Assembly: GCA_001466705.2 (NCBI GenBank)
Contig: LATX02000200.1
Span: 62,001 to 126,000, forward strand
Origin: Moniliophthora roreri
Lineage: Eukaryota; Basidiomycota; Agaricomycetes; Agaricales; Marasmiaceae
Direction of reading: 5' to 3'
Length of the DNA stretch: 64,000 nt
Below the pieces are notes generated by a model. It had not been told where the DNA came from. It searched no databases and saw only the letters and a list, made by a program, of their open reading frames with translations. The stretch's first letter is position 1. The number at the start of each line of letters is the position of its first letter. Of this stretch, positions 35,111 through 47,383 are shown one piece after another. A program made the translations under genes and the position numbers.

Positions 35111-37483
35111 TTAACTACGATGGCTAGCGTAATCGGGAGGCACCTCGTCTTCTCGCCACTTCCCCGGCTGAAGCCTTTCGTTCAGTACCTTGACAAGTTC
35201 CGTTGTCGGAACCATACTACCAAACTTCAACGTTTGAGGGCCCAAGGTCGAAGATGGATCTGTAAACGACAGAGTGCCACTGAAGCCAGAGAGCGTGGTC
35301 GTATTCCGGGTTCCAGACCAGCTGGTACGAGGTGCCGGCCGCTGTTGGCGACGAAACTTTTCAGGTATCAAGTTAAATGGCTGCTGTACCTGATACGTTC
35401 GGTTCTCGGAGACATTCTGGTCGTCATTCCTAGTGTTTGTTAAAACTCGTTTGGCTCTTCTGCGGCGAATGAGATAGAGAACGAGGATCAGTAAAAGTGC
35501 TACGAATGCGAGCCCTCCAACCACGCCACCGACTATTGCTCTAGCATTAAAAGGAGTCCTGTCCCCACCTGTGGTTGGAGTATTAGGTCCACCGCTGGTT
35601 ATGTCCAATGTGTCGTTTCGGATAGGAATAGCCGCGATCAACATGCTGAGTGCATTGGTCTGGTTGTCGAAGGAGAATTTTGAAGACGGCGGCCCTGTCC
35701 ATGAGGCAGCATAGACATTAGTTCCTGGCCCTCGTGTATTATCCAACACTGCATTGTACTTAACGATCCGAGCCATGAGGATACTCAGTAATAAGGAGTC
35801 GAACATACGTACCTGTATCCCAAGGTATTCTCTGATAAAATTGCGAAGATCTGAGCGGGTCGTATTCCTACTATAAATGGCTGCTAGCCCCCGGACCACA
35901 TATTGACTGACGAGTTCAGCATTAGCTTGTGTCGCTGCGATACTTGTTGATGAGAACACAATAAGTTTTTCGACGGTGAAACCTGTACTTACTACTATCG
36001 GCCGCTATAATACCATCTACACTATGCCATTCTCGATGTGACACAGTTTTATTTACGACCTCCAAAAGGCTGCGAAGGAAATTCAGTAGGGGGAATGATT
36101 CCAAGAGCTGGGCCTACTGCTGTACAATAGTGTCACTTTGCATCACTGAAGCGAGGACAGCAAGACCTTCAATCATCACTCCCGCATTAGCCGCGAATGC
36201 CTCGTCTTTGGGAGCACATGTGTCGGCATCTATACCATCCAACAGAACGCCCTGGGCGTTCCGCAAATGATTGAAGTAGAACTTCTCCGTCTCTGTTGCA
36301 GAGTCGATATATGTTTGATTCCTTGTGGCTTCTGCCAATAGGGACGTCGCTCTAGGACTAGGTTAGATTTGCATAGTTATCGGAATGAACAATCGGTAGG
36401 CACATGAGATATGACCTAAGTTAAACTTGTCGTCAGTTATTATACGTTTGGTTGGCTTCGTAGACTCACCCAGTAGCAAGTGTGTTCACGAATCCACTAT
36501 TTGGATCATTTATCTAACGACGATGTTGGAAAAAGTTTGTCCTACAGAGTAGACGGGACCTACCCAAAAGGTTCCACCGACCATGGTGACTATGATGGAC
36601 CGTGAATGAACGAGTCAATCATTCTGCGAACCTTCTAAAAACTGCTGCAAACTTACGATCTCCGCAAATCGGTCTAACTGTGACATTTTTTCCGAATACC
36701 TTTCCGCTCTGGAGTTCATCCTCAGAAAGCGTATAAGATCTCCCACCGCTCCAAGCTAGTTCTGCCCAATCAAGGAATTTCCGATCAGAATATGCTGTAT
36801 AGGCGTGGGTAGCAGCGATGCTGTGCGCTCTATATTTTTGATATTTGTTCAGTGATGGCATTTCGCCTCAGGTAAAGACAAAAAAACCTCACAGTCCCCA
36901 GTTCATCTGTTCGAGAGTAATATCACCGGTCATTGCCATCAGTGAGTGAACAGAAAGAACAAAAAGAAACTGACACTAGGAGGGATCATTGTCAGCGAGT
37001 GAAAACCAGAGATTAATCCTCACGCACTTTCCCTGCATGAATCCTGGTCGGAAGGTTTCTGCCTGAGCAAAAAACTTGAGCAGCTGGTCCTTGTATATCG
37101 TTTGGTTGGTGACCATGTCGAACTCTGCCATTTCGGAGAAAAATCTCCCCACTGCACCATAGTTGCCATCTGGAAACAGACATCAGTTTTGGTCTTCTCA
37201 ACATCGTCATACAGGCGCTTGGTCATACCTTCAAATCTCAGCTGCCCATTTCCATCAACCATTATTGAAATTGTCGTCTCTATGGCATCCTTCGCAATCG
37301 CAATTCTCTCCTCTGGAGATGTAGTTATGTCGGGCTTCTAAGTGACCATGTCTCATTATACATGTAGCGACGCAGGGATCAGGAGCAGCATACCTTCCAA
37401 GCAGGATCAGGAGTGAAGTCTTGAGCTCTCGAAGGCTGAAAACCTGATGTGAGAAAGTAGATGAGTGAGAGAACGATAATCAT
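35111..37483 (-). CDS. GH76-like membrane-anchored protein, gene 1
   Basis: Multi-exon gene of glycoside hydrolase family 76 (alpha-1,6-mannanase fold, six-hairpin). The start at 37483 gives a signal peptide (MIIVLSLIYFLTSGFQPSRA) and mature start QDFTPDPAWK. Exons I can place: 37483-37394, 37337-37229, 37169 to about 37028, a small one ending NWGL near 36890, 36829-36657 (AHSIAATHAYTAYSD), GGTFW and INDPNSG exons near 36580 and 36500, about 36360-36117 (LLAEATRNQTYID, MIEGLAVLAS), LLEVVNKTVSHREWHSVDG near 36020, then NAELVSQYVVRGLAAIYSRN to about 35812, and 35758-35111. After the domain come one transmembrane helix (GGVVGGLAFVALLLILVLYLI, about 35540-35470), an RRRR stop-transfer stretch and a cytoplasmic tail ending PPDYASHRS. 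The boundary of the NWGL exon is uncertain. The family acts on fungal wall or GPI-linked mannan; activity here is doubtful (see findings). Confidence 0.88.
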
Positions 37484-40483
37484 TCCCCACGTCTGTAGAC
37501 GAGATACGCAAGTTGAGCGTAGGAGAACAAAACTTGGCACCTTATACTCATATTGTGCGGCAAGATGTATCGGAACAGTGGGGCATAGCAACGAGATGAA
37601 TTCTCGAGTCCTGTCGGCGCCTGGGAATTCGCATACAGTGATACGAATCAGATAGAATTGAAAAACGCCTTGCATCAGAGTTTTGAGCTATGAAGATTAA
37701 GTGACACCGTGATAGGCCGATTCGGAAAAGACCCAGGAGGCTTCTTATTTGCTCAAGCATTGGTAAGACCTGAGGCTATTGTATCCACGTAAACCATCCA
37801 TTTGAACCCTGGAAAACCACCTAAAGTGAGCTGGGTTGTCTGGTATTAGCGTGTTCATGCGGTGTTCCGGGTGGCTGAAACCGTCAAAAATGAATAAATT
37901 AGCTGAATATAGTAGCTTGTTGAAGGAACATTTCCAGAATGAAGATTCCGCGTGGCGGCACTGGTTGAGCGGCAGTACATAGTGTATCGAGAGGTATAGC
38001 AGATGGGCGATACATCGTGAATTTCATGATGATCAGGAGCGTAAGAGTTGGATTCGATACCTCCGAAGTTGAAGGTAGTCTAGACTTGATTTCGACCGTC
38101 CTGATTCATCCGGGATGGTCACCACAGGAAAGCGGCGTATAAGCCGGAGCTTGAAAAATACCTGCCAGTGCCGCGGCGACATGTTCTTGTCTTCTGACCA
38201 CCATCTTAATCTATCACGCCAGGGTATCTAGGAACTCATAGCCACCGACTTCCACAAAACTAGACATCAGTACTGAAGAATGAACCCAAGACACCCGAGT
38301 CTTGACCTATCGACAACCTGAACGAAAATCTGAGGAGGATAGATATCGGGATGAATGGTAGCTGGTGCGACTATCCTATTTCCAGGTGTATAAAATTAAA
38401 GAGTTTATGAGAAGGACTTCAGGGTATTCTTTGCGAACGTTACGAGCGCAAAGTCTCACGGAGGAATTAGATGAAGTCGCATCTGGGGATTCGTGTGTAT
38501 TCCGTCGTTGCTGTCCTCATTATTGTCCATTAAACCATTCCGTAGGATGCAGTCTAAGGGCACTGGTGTGTTTTGCGCTTTGTTTAGTTCCTTTTTCGTG
38601 GTTCCTGATGCTCAAAGCAGGCTACGTGGATTTTCAGCGACATATCCCCAGCAGTATGACTTCCCGGGGCGATACCCAATAGCCTTGAACACCTGCTAAG
38701 CCGACTTCGTTACTTCGCTGTAGTCTTCCACCGTCAGCTTCTGTCCACCCCTTCGGTCTTGGTGTTGGAGATGATACCACCTACGGACGACGTGTCACCG
38801 GGCGTGGTTACATTCTGGATTCACATCTGTTTCGACGCTGTGCCGCCCACGGCTTCACCTCCCTTCCTTAATACTGAACGAGAAGAAGCGGTCATGGTCA
38901 TGGTGAAATCGCGCTCCAGGCTCCTTTTATATGGGTCTACCAACAAGCGAATAACCTCACTTCATCATCCTGCATGCGTGTTTCTGCCGCGAATGTTCGT
39001 TCGGAGATATTGTTCGGACAAAGAAGGAAGAATGAAGGGCTGGATGAGAGCTGATGTTCCCCAACAACAAGACGACTCTCGTATTTGGGTGCGGACATCA
39101 CCGTCGACATCAACGTCATCTTATCATCTTCAGTATCTTATCACCGCCGTGTCCTCATCACACCAACTGTCATTGATTTCGTTCCGTGCCAGTGCCTCGT
39201 GACGATGCAAACGAGCCCTCTACCTCAACAGGGCATTCCGTAACCCATCGTCTATCGTGTGCTCTTCAAAGAAGCAGTACTCTCCGCGAAACTATAGTCC
39301 GGCAAGTGGAAGGTTGGACCTATGGGACGGCTTTATCTTCCCGAGTCTCTCGGGCTATACCAGCACAATGCACTAAGCATTGGTGCTTTACCCTCCTATG
39401 CAGCCTCCCGCAGAAGCATTACGGATTGGTCTGCGGAGTCTGAAGCTTCACCTTTGTTAGAGGTGCACCACCACCTCTTCGCACCAAACCACGCGCTCGA
39501 CGAAGGGGTCCTATTACCATTGCCAGTGAGGAATTCGGAATGATTCCAGCCATCACTGCCTCACCATGATTCTTCCTCGGGTGTTTTCTATTGGACAGAT
39601 CCGGACCTGGGTCAAACCACTAGCACATTTGGAAGAACAGCGTTGGCGATATCAGAATTCAAGAACGCCTACTAATGAACGGCATAACCTGATCCGACAG
39701 ACACCGTTATGGTCTGCATCTTCTTAGCAGCTGGAACAGACCTTTCCATATCTCTTGCCGCATTAAATGGGGCTGTAACTTCTCGTCTCTCCGTGACCTG
39801 CACCACTGCACGCCTTCGGTCCATATTGGCACGTTAATTCCCAAATGCGATGTGGTGCGGATTGCCCCTTCCGTAGCCTTAGTTGCAGTTCGAGGTCGTG
39901 ATGCTGGGGTTGATTTTTGCCGCTAGGTGACATAACTCATCGATTCGGTGGGCAGATACCACTATCTCATAGCTAATTCATACACCTCATGAATCAGCCA
40001 CACTCTCGCGTGCTGGTGAACCATGTAACCGTTGTTCATGGCGCGAGCATTGGCCTCTTTCATGGCACTTCGTCCTTTCATTCCGGTGACGAGACCATCA
40101 ATCGCTTAACCGGTTACAAAAGGGGCTCGACAGCTGCACGCTCATTTCAACCAAAGCCCCGATGTGCTACCTCCCGCGCCTTATCGCGAAAATAGATTCC
40201 TGTTGTTGGGCGTCGGGCGTCGGATGTTGATCATACCTCGACTTCTCGAGTGGTGGTCTTCGAGGTTCCTTTTTCCCTAGGGTGTCGCTGAGCCGATGAA
40301 TGCAATCAAAACTTCTACAGCTAGCTTATATGAACATTCAGTGGGATCAGGATGTGTAGATGTTATCGGTTTCTTTTTCATTCGATCGCTCACTCCGAAC
40401 CTCTTCACAATGGACTCCAACACCGTTGTCCGGTCGGGTCAATACGAAACTCCTTCCAATTCCTTTGGCTGTTTACATATACA
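37484..40483. other. 5' flank of GH76 gene 1, one unit of the segmental duplication
   Basis: No gene can be supported here. Blocks of this flank recur in the same order downstream. The sequence around 37810-38010 matches about 41030-41190, 38350-38640 matches about 41330-41680, and 39960-40200 matches 42850-43090. Normal CpG content suggests it is not old transposon sequence. ORFs at 38759-39202 and 39989-40195 have no recognisable domain. Confidence 0.5.
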
Positions 40484-40519
40484 CTAGTTGTTCCATGATA
40501 ATGATACGTTTAAAATCCG

Positions 40520-40905
40520 TTCTTTCGATCTCAAATGCGTTGCTGCCGCCCCGGCCGAAGCCTTTCGTTCAGCTGTCGGAACTATATTAGTGAACCTCAA
40601 TGGGTGCCCAAGATCGATATTCGCTGACATGTTCAGCGTCAGATTATGTCGCTGCGATACTCGTCGATGAGAAAACGATATAAGTCTCGATAGCATAACC
40701 TATACTTACTGCTATCAGCCACCAAAACACCATCTGCCGTTCTTGGCATGACACAGATTTGTTAACGATCTCCAAAAGGCTGTAAAGACGTTCAGTAAGG
40801 GAAATAAATCCAGGTATTGAGGCCTACTTTGTGCAACAGTGTCGCTTTGTGTCACCAAAGCAAGGACAGCGAGACCTTCCATCCTGGGGATTCCCAAAGC
40901 GATAC
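40520..40905 (-). pseudogene. Internally deleted GH76 copy (middle unit)
   Basis: The minus strand carries EGLAVLALVTQSDTVAQ and a LLNVFTAFWRSLTNLCHAKNG-like stretch (40900-40740), matching gene 1 at 36170-36030. Then come the intron region and SDAEHVSANI-like sequence (about 40630), and right after it the C-terminal coding end with TIVPTAERKASAG and HLRSKERI, matching the tail of gene 1. Signal peptide, first domain half and transmembrane segment are missing. The 5' flank of gene 1 resumes at about 40905. Confidence 0.75.
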
Positions 40906-43455
40906 TAGTCAGGAAATGTTCTACATCAGAATTTTCAGCGATGAAAAGTATGCGATGGGCTGATTTGGAAAGGCACAGGAGACTTCTCACTTGCACATGC
41001 GTACTTGAGGCTATTCACAACTAACGCTGGTAAACCGCCTCAAAGTGAGAACTGAGTTGACTGATGTCAGCATGTGCATCTAGTGTTCCAGTGTGGCTGA
41101 AACATATTGATCGGTGCACTGGCTTGTTGAGGGGATATTTCCAGAATCGGGACCTTTGTCAGTGGCAGTACATCGAGGACGATCCGGTCACAGCTCACCA
41201 GAGGAAAGCCGGGTATTCTTGCCGCGGCAATGCTCTTGTTCTCTGACCACCATTCCATACTAGGCATCCAAGATACCTGACACTTTTAACGTGTCGACAA
41301 CCTGATTTACCAATGAAAACAGGAAGAGACTGGATATTGGGTCGAATGATCGGGTGCAGGGTTACGCTGTATGATGCGAGTAACATATTCCAAACTTCGC
41401 AGCTGTCTCATGCGAATTTTACAGGCGTAGAAAAATCTATGCAAGAACCTAGAAATATCCTAAAATCTAAGCCGTTTAAAACGTTGCAAGTGCTGAGGAA
41501 TCGAATGAAGTGTCAAATCCGGCGGTGTGTTTTGTACATGTCATCATTGTCCTCGTTATTGCTCGTTGACCATTTTTATAGGAAGCAGTCAAACAGTACC
41601 GGTGCGTTTCGCGATTGATTTGGGTACATTTCATGTTTTCTGAAGTACGCTACGTGAATCTTCAGCGACGTGAACTCAACCGCATCCTGACAGCACTTCC
41701 CAAGATGTTGATTGATAACATTGGACGTTGGACACCCGATATCCTGATTTCCATCCAACGACCTTGTTGTTGGTGTTCTTCACGAAACACGGTCATGCAC
41801 CATATACGCCCTACTGGTTGAGAAGGGAACCCCAACTGCAAATTCGCCATCAACATGCTATGTCGCAGTCAACGAAGCGTCTGCTATCGAGAGCCAGACT
41901 CAATACCCTCGTTCCAAGTATCAATGAACTTGTTCAACATTCATTCCTGGATCTCAACCAGGAAGCATGAAGTGGGCATGATGGGCACTGGTGCGTCTCT
42001 CGCTTCCATACAAGCTCCTTCTATGGTTCCTCATTTCCAATTTGCAGCGTTGAGCACACACATTCGGGTTTTCGTCAAAGAAGAAAGTTGAACCTTGAAG
42101 AGTTTTCCGCCGACAAGCCGACCGGGTTTTAGTGCTAGCTATATCGTACCTCAGAGCCGATAGAGTCAGGACGTTACAGCTTACGAATCTGTAGGACTTA
42201 TCGAGCCATTTCCACGTATGGGACAATGTGGATCGCTAGTTGGCTCCGAAGCTCAAATCATCTTCAAAAAATGACATGGGTGACCCGAAGGTACGCTTCT
42301 CTGTTTTCATTCACTCATCCCTGTCCAGATCCACAGCCCCCGTCATTCAATCTTCTCTTCACACTGGACACCTTCCCTTCATGAACATTCATTCTCCTCT
42401 ATGGTGACATTGGGATTCAGGATTCGGGATACGCACATTTGATCTTGTTTCGCATCTTGGGCGTCGATGCCCTGCTACCGGCGGTTTCTTTATCACTAAC
42501 ATCGTTTCCGACGAGCGATCTAGCCTCTGACTTACGAGTCACTAGGCACTCCACGTGTTTCTTGCACTTTGTACTCATCTGTGACCGTGCTCGTCGAACG
42601 TTCGCAGGCATTGTCCAGATCAAGGAGGGCTGGGTAAGCGTCTGCGTTCCCCAAGACCCTTTTTATGGATAGAAGCGGTGGATACCAGCGACGTCATTTC
42701 CAGCACTTCGCTGCTGACCGTACAGGTCGCCATATCGAAGAACGAGGAACACCGTATATCCTGCTGAATCTCCACCTCGTCGGCTGTATCGACAGCTCAG
42801 GAACACGATACAGCATTGATCGGGAAAAATCGCTAGCCGACATTAACTCAGCGATTCGGTGAGCCACTACCTCACACCTCGCGAACTTAGCCATGCTCTC
42901 GCGTGCCGCCAGCGAACCATGTAACGGCTGTTTGTGGCGCGAGCATTGGCCTCTTCCGAGGTATATCATCCTTTTGCGCGGTGAAGAGGCCACCAATCAC
43001 CTATCTGGACACAAAAGGGTACGGCCTGGTTCGCTTCAACCAAAGCCTCGATGTGCTACCCCTTGCGCTCTACCGCGAAAATAGGTTTTTGGTACTCGTC
43101 GGTTGAGAAGATGATGGGTGGGAGGCTTTATTCAGTATTCGTCGGTCCGCTTTGCTGGAGAGAGGTTGAAGAGATGCTCCAAGAAGTATATTGGAGTGCC
43201 TCGTCGCTGGGAGGTGTCGTGAACGGTTTTCGGTGATGACGTGTCTTTCGGATGTTACTTTTCCTGTATTATTCCTATTCTCTTCCACCCGTTCTTCCTC
43301 CCCGTTGTCTTATAACATGAAATTCGAACACCGAAGCTTCGTTTTCACCATTTTGCTGCACCTCCACCACGCGACCCTGTCTACCATCTACTATTTATTT
43401 ACATCTCCTGCATACACATGGAAACGTACAATCTACACTTAATACCATTTTCCTT
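40906..43455. other. Flank of the middle duplication unit, no gene seen
   Basis: This stretch corresponds to the 5' flank of gene 1 (about 37670-40200) with many differences. Blocks at 41030-41190, 41330-41680 and 42850-43090 align clearly. No domain is recognisable in the short ORFs. Confidence 0.5.
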
Positions 43456-45903
43456 TCAACTACGATGACTAGTATAGTCGGGAGGTGGCCCATCCTCTTC
43501 CAATTGTCCTCGCTGAAGCCTCTCGTTCAACAGTCTAAGCAGGTCCGCCGTAGGGATCATACTCCCAGGCCCTAATGATTCGGTACCAAAAGTCGAAGAA
43601 GGACCCGTATATGATGAGCTACCGGTAATGCCTGTGTTTTGGACTCCAGACGATTCCGAGTAAGGCAAGCTGGTGCGAGGTGCTGGCTGTTGTTCGCGAC
43701 GAGACTTGTCCAAGGGCGTCAAGGTAAATGGCTGCACCAGACGCATCGTGGCCTCGGCAGAGACATTCCTACCAACCCCTCCGGTGTTTGCAGAAGAGGA
43801 CGGAGTTTGGTTCAATATTCTGCGGCGAATAAGATAGAGAACGACGCTCAATACAAGCGCTACGAATGCCAAAACTCCGATAACACTGCCTATTATTGCT
43901 CCAATATTCAAAGAAGGCTGGTTGGACGGCTGATTTGAAGGCTGGTTCGAAGGCTGGTTTGAAGGCCCCACACCACCTGTCGTTCGACTCGGGAGCACAG
44001 GATCGTTACTGCTAGTGGGGACACCCAACGCGTTCTCCCGAAGAGGAATAGCAGCAGTTAGAACGCCGAGTGCATTCGTCTGATTTTCTAGGGAGAAAGT
44101 GGCGGGAAAAGGAGGTCCACTCCAGGAGTCGCTGTAGATGTTGCTCCCGGATTCCCGTGCGTTATTTAGCACTGCGTTGTACTGGAAGGAGCTGTTGAGT
44201 ATAGCATGTGACTGGAAAAAATAAGATTCACCTGCACTCCGATGTATTCTCTAGTATAATTGCGAAGATCTGATGGGGTTGTGTTGCGACCGTAAATGGC
44301 AGCCAGACCACGCACAATGTACTGGCCGCTAAGTTCAGCGAATGGTCTACCGTCTACAATATCGGTCCATTCATTACTGGATTACATCACATAGCAGAAC
44401 CCCTTACCGTCGTTATCAAAGATCCCATTGGCACTATGCCATTGTCGACCGTCCGACACAGTTTTGCCTACGAAGTCCAGAAGCCTGAGAACAGAACTAA
44501 TCATAGAATAAATATATATGAGAGAGCAGTACGTACCGTTCCACGATAGTGGTGTTTTCTGTGATAGAAGCAAGCACAGCCAGGCCCTCTATCATCAGTC
44601 CCCAATTGGAAGCACGCGCAACACCAGTATCGGGTACACAATTGTCTGCAGTTATCCCACCTTGTAGTACACCTTGGGAGCTGCGTAAATGATTATAATA
44701 AAAAGCTGCAGTTTCGAGGGCAGATATAGTGTATGTTTCATTCTTCGTTGCTTCTGCCAATAAGGCGGTTGCCCTAGGATTGGCATCAGATTTGCAGTGG
44801 TTTCTGGTATGAGGAAGTGTGGGTTACACAAGATATGATCTGACCAAAAAACACCATTAATTCTTGTCCTTCATAGCGTGTTGTCCAGAACTCACCCGGT
44901 ACAAAGGGAATTCACATAACCATTATCCGGAACCATACCTGATCTCTGGCGGGATATTGTAAAAGGCGGTACACGCACGCAGTCTAGCTTCGACTTACCC
45001 AAAAGGTCCCGCCTGCCATGGACACTAGAGAAGTCAACGGTGGGTAAAAACTCCAATTGCACCATTTGTTCAGAACTGACAGGACTGGCAATTGCTCTGA
45101 AGTGTAATATTCTTCCCAGATATTTTCCCGGCCTGCAAATCTTGCTCGGAAAGAGTATATGCCCTCCCGATCTGCCACGCTGTTTCTGCGAACTTGAGAA
45201 AAGCTTCATTAGAATATGTTGCATAGGCACGAGTAGCAGCAATGCTATGCGCCCTAATCATCGAACCTTGTTAGACAGATATTTTGTTGATGCCAATAAG
45301 AATATCTCACAGTCCATAGTTCGTCTGTAGGTTTGTTCCGATGGCTTCAGTACAAACTAGATAGCACAATGTACGCGATGTGACTGACGCTAGTAGTAGG
45401 TGAGATCTGGGCTACTGCTCGGCACGAAGGCAGCCTGGACAACGCACCTGCTGTGTAGGAGTCCTGGTCGGAAAGTTTCTGCCTGGGCAAGAAACTTGAG
45501 TAGCTGGTCCTTGTATATTGTCTGCTTGGTGAACATGTCGAATTCGGCCATCTGACAGAAAAATCTCCCCATTGCACCATAGTTTCCATCTAGAAGCGCA
45601 GACATCAGTTCCCGTTTGCTCCACATCGCCATACAGGAGGCTCCTCGTACCCTCAAATTTCAGCTGCCCGTTTTCATCAACCATCGCCGAAATTGTCTTA
45701 TCTATGGCATCCTTTGCAATTGCAATTCTCTCCTCTGGAGATGTAGTTATGCCGGTGTTCTAAGTGACCGAGTCTCAATTTGCATGCAAAGATACAGGAA
45801 GTTCGAAAAAGCATACCTGCCAAGCGGGATCGGGAGCGAAACTTTGAGCGCTTGCAAGACCGTAATATGCTGCAGGGATGTAGATAGAAAAGAGAGTAAG
45901 CAT
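43456..45903 (-). CDS. GH76-like membrane-anchored protein, gene 2
   Basis: Second intact-looking tandem copy, same architecture as gene 1. The start at 45903 gives MLTLFSIYIPAAYYGLASA as signal peptide and QSFAPDPAWQ as mature start, with a donor GTATGC at the same place as in gene 1. Recognisable exons are ITTSPEERIAIAKDAI (about 45750-45650), GNYGAMGRFFCQMAEFD (about 45590-45450), TNYGL (about 45310), AHSIAATRAYATYSN (about 45255-45080), GGTFW (about 45010), LLAEATKNETYTI to IVER (about 44770-44535), LLDFVGKTVSDGRQWHSANG (about 44490-44410), LSGQYIVRGLAAIYGRN (about 44340-44235) and 44172-43456. The last exon has four SNQP repeats (about 43965-43918), a transmembrane helix (IGSVIGVLAFVALVLSVVLYL), an RRR anchor and a tail ending PPDYTSHRS like gene 1. 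Confidence 0.88.
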
Positions 45904-46128
45904 TCCCTTACGTTCGTGAATGGGCTGAGCGTATCGAGGCTGAAAGGGTTATACTATATATACCTTATATCAGAAGTCGCATCAGGCTGCAATCAGTCAG
46001 CTCATAGCACAACAGAGATGTAAACTCGTACGATGGCGGCATCTTGAAGATAGCGGGTCCGCACTTGAATTTTATGTGTAGCTTGCATGAAAAGTTGAAA
46101 GACTAAGAAGAATGACACCGTATCAGTG
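45904..46128. other. 5' flank of GH76 gene 2
   Basis: Short promoter region; TATATATACC at about 45953-45962 could serve as a TATA box for the minus-strand gene. Confidence 0.4.
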
Positions 46129-46876
46129 AAATGGACACCTAAATATATTGGAATAAAATGAGTGAAATACATTATAATGGCCAAAATACATCGTAATCAT
46201 TATGGTGTATTTTAATGTAATATAATTGTTGTTCCTTTATTTTAATGGATTAAAATGAAGCAAAATGGTTATAATGTATTCTGGCTATTATAATGCATCG
46301 GCCCCACCTGGGGGTCGGGGACAAAAAGAAATAATATTTATTTGTTGCAACCCCCGTGAGTCGAGCCCTCGACCTCAAGGTGGATTAGTCAGCAACCTTG
46401 GCAGGCGCGGGGTGCTCAAGACCACTGTACCACAGTGCCATATACTTATCACCACACATAGTGCAATATATCCCCTTACTCAAAAGACCTATCTCCACCC
46501 CCTTGCTGTTTCTATTGATCAAATCCCCAACCAAAAGCTTCCCTTCACTTTATAGAGTCCTCTCCCTGTCCTCTGGAAGGCATAAAAATGCACTGTTTTG
46601 ATTGCCTCTGTTACAATCTATTTTACTACATTATAATAACTCTGTCTCATTTTATTGCATTTTAATACACTATAATAATACCATCCTATTTTATTGCATT
46701 TTAATGTACTATAATAATACCATCCCATTTTATTGTATTTTAATGGATTATAATAACACCAGTCTCATTTTAATGCATTTTAATGTATTGTAATAGCATT
46801 GCTTGATTTTAATCTATTACAATGGACTAAAATCAGCAAAATACATTATAATTTATTATATTTAGGTGTCCATTTT
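46129..46876. mobile_element. AT-rich TIR element (about 0.75 kb)
   Basis: The two ends are inverted repeats of AAATGGACACCTAAATATA, and similarity continues for a further 30 bases (AAATACATTATAAT). The interior has an imperfect array of about 35-bp units of the type TTTTATTGCATTTTAATG plus CTATAATAATACCATC (about 46620-46790). A tRNA-like sequence is embedded in it. There is no transposase. No clear target duplication is visible, and the KDZ element starts eight bases after its right end. Confidence 0.7.
46344..46439 (-). repeat. tRNA-derived, SINE-like Pol III sequence
   Basis: On the minus strand the sequence shows a box A-like TGGTACAGTGGTCTTGAGC and, about 50 bases later, a box B-like GGGCTCGACTC, with the spacing of a tRNA gene with a long variable part. 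It does not fold into an obvious intact tRNA, so I call it a tRNA-derived SINE head. Confidence 0.5.
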
Positions 46877-46884
46877 GCTGATGC

Positions 46885-47286
46885 TTACCAAATGATGCCT
46901 TGTTCGGAAGCCTATTAGGCCCCCGTCCTGAGGCCTGTGTACAGGCCCTTTTCCACTAGAGGGGTCTCAGGTTCCTACAGGCGGATTTCCAGTAGTAGTA
47001 GCGGCACTTGTAAGATGTTCTACAGCCAGTAGGTGGCAGTGACATATGTTTTCCCATCAAATTCCACGTGTGTGAATGTTCCTGAGTGACGACGTGACTG
47101 TAACCTCCGTAACAAATGATGGCATATGTTCTGGACCGCCTAGAGCTTCCGTCCCGCCGTCCCGAACATTATGTCACTTATGTCAGAACCTCCGCCGTCG
47201 TTCCATATGTTGTCCCTCCCGCTCCCTATGTCATCTGCATGTTTTCCTCCACATAAAATAGCAGAAAAATCACCAAAAAATAGCAG
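46885..47286 (+). repeat. Left terminal inverted repeat of the KDZ element
   Basis: The reverse complement matches 57488-57887 over about 400 bases with only about one substitution that I noticed (a T/C at a CpG near 47099), then diverges at the CACCAAAAA run. Confidence 0.88.
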
Positions 47287-47383
47287 ATATGAATAGAAGT
47301 ACATAGCATGAGGAAAGATACTATACAGAGCCCCAGTCACAGAAGAAAAGCAAGACAGCACGAGCATATAGTATACAATGCAG

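Noticed and set aside
46344..46439. Functional tRNA gene
   Set aside because: Box A and B-like sequences are present, but the acceptor stem and anticodon arm do not pair convincingly, so it is listed as tRNA-derived.
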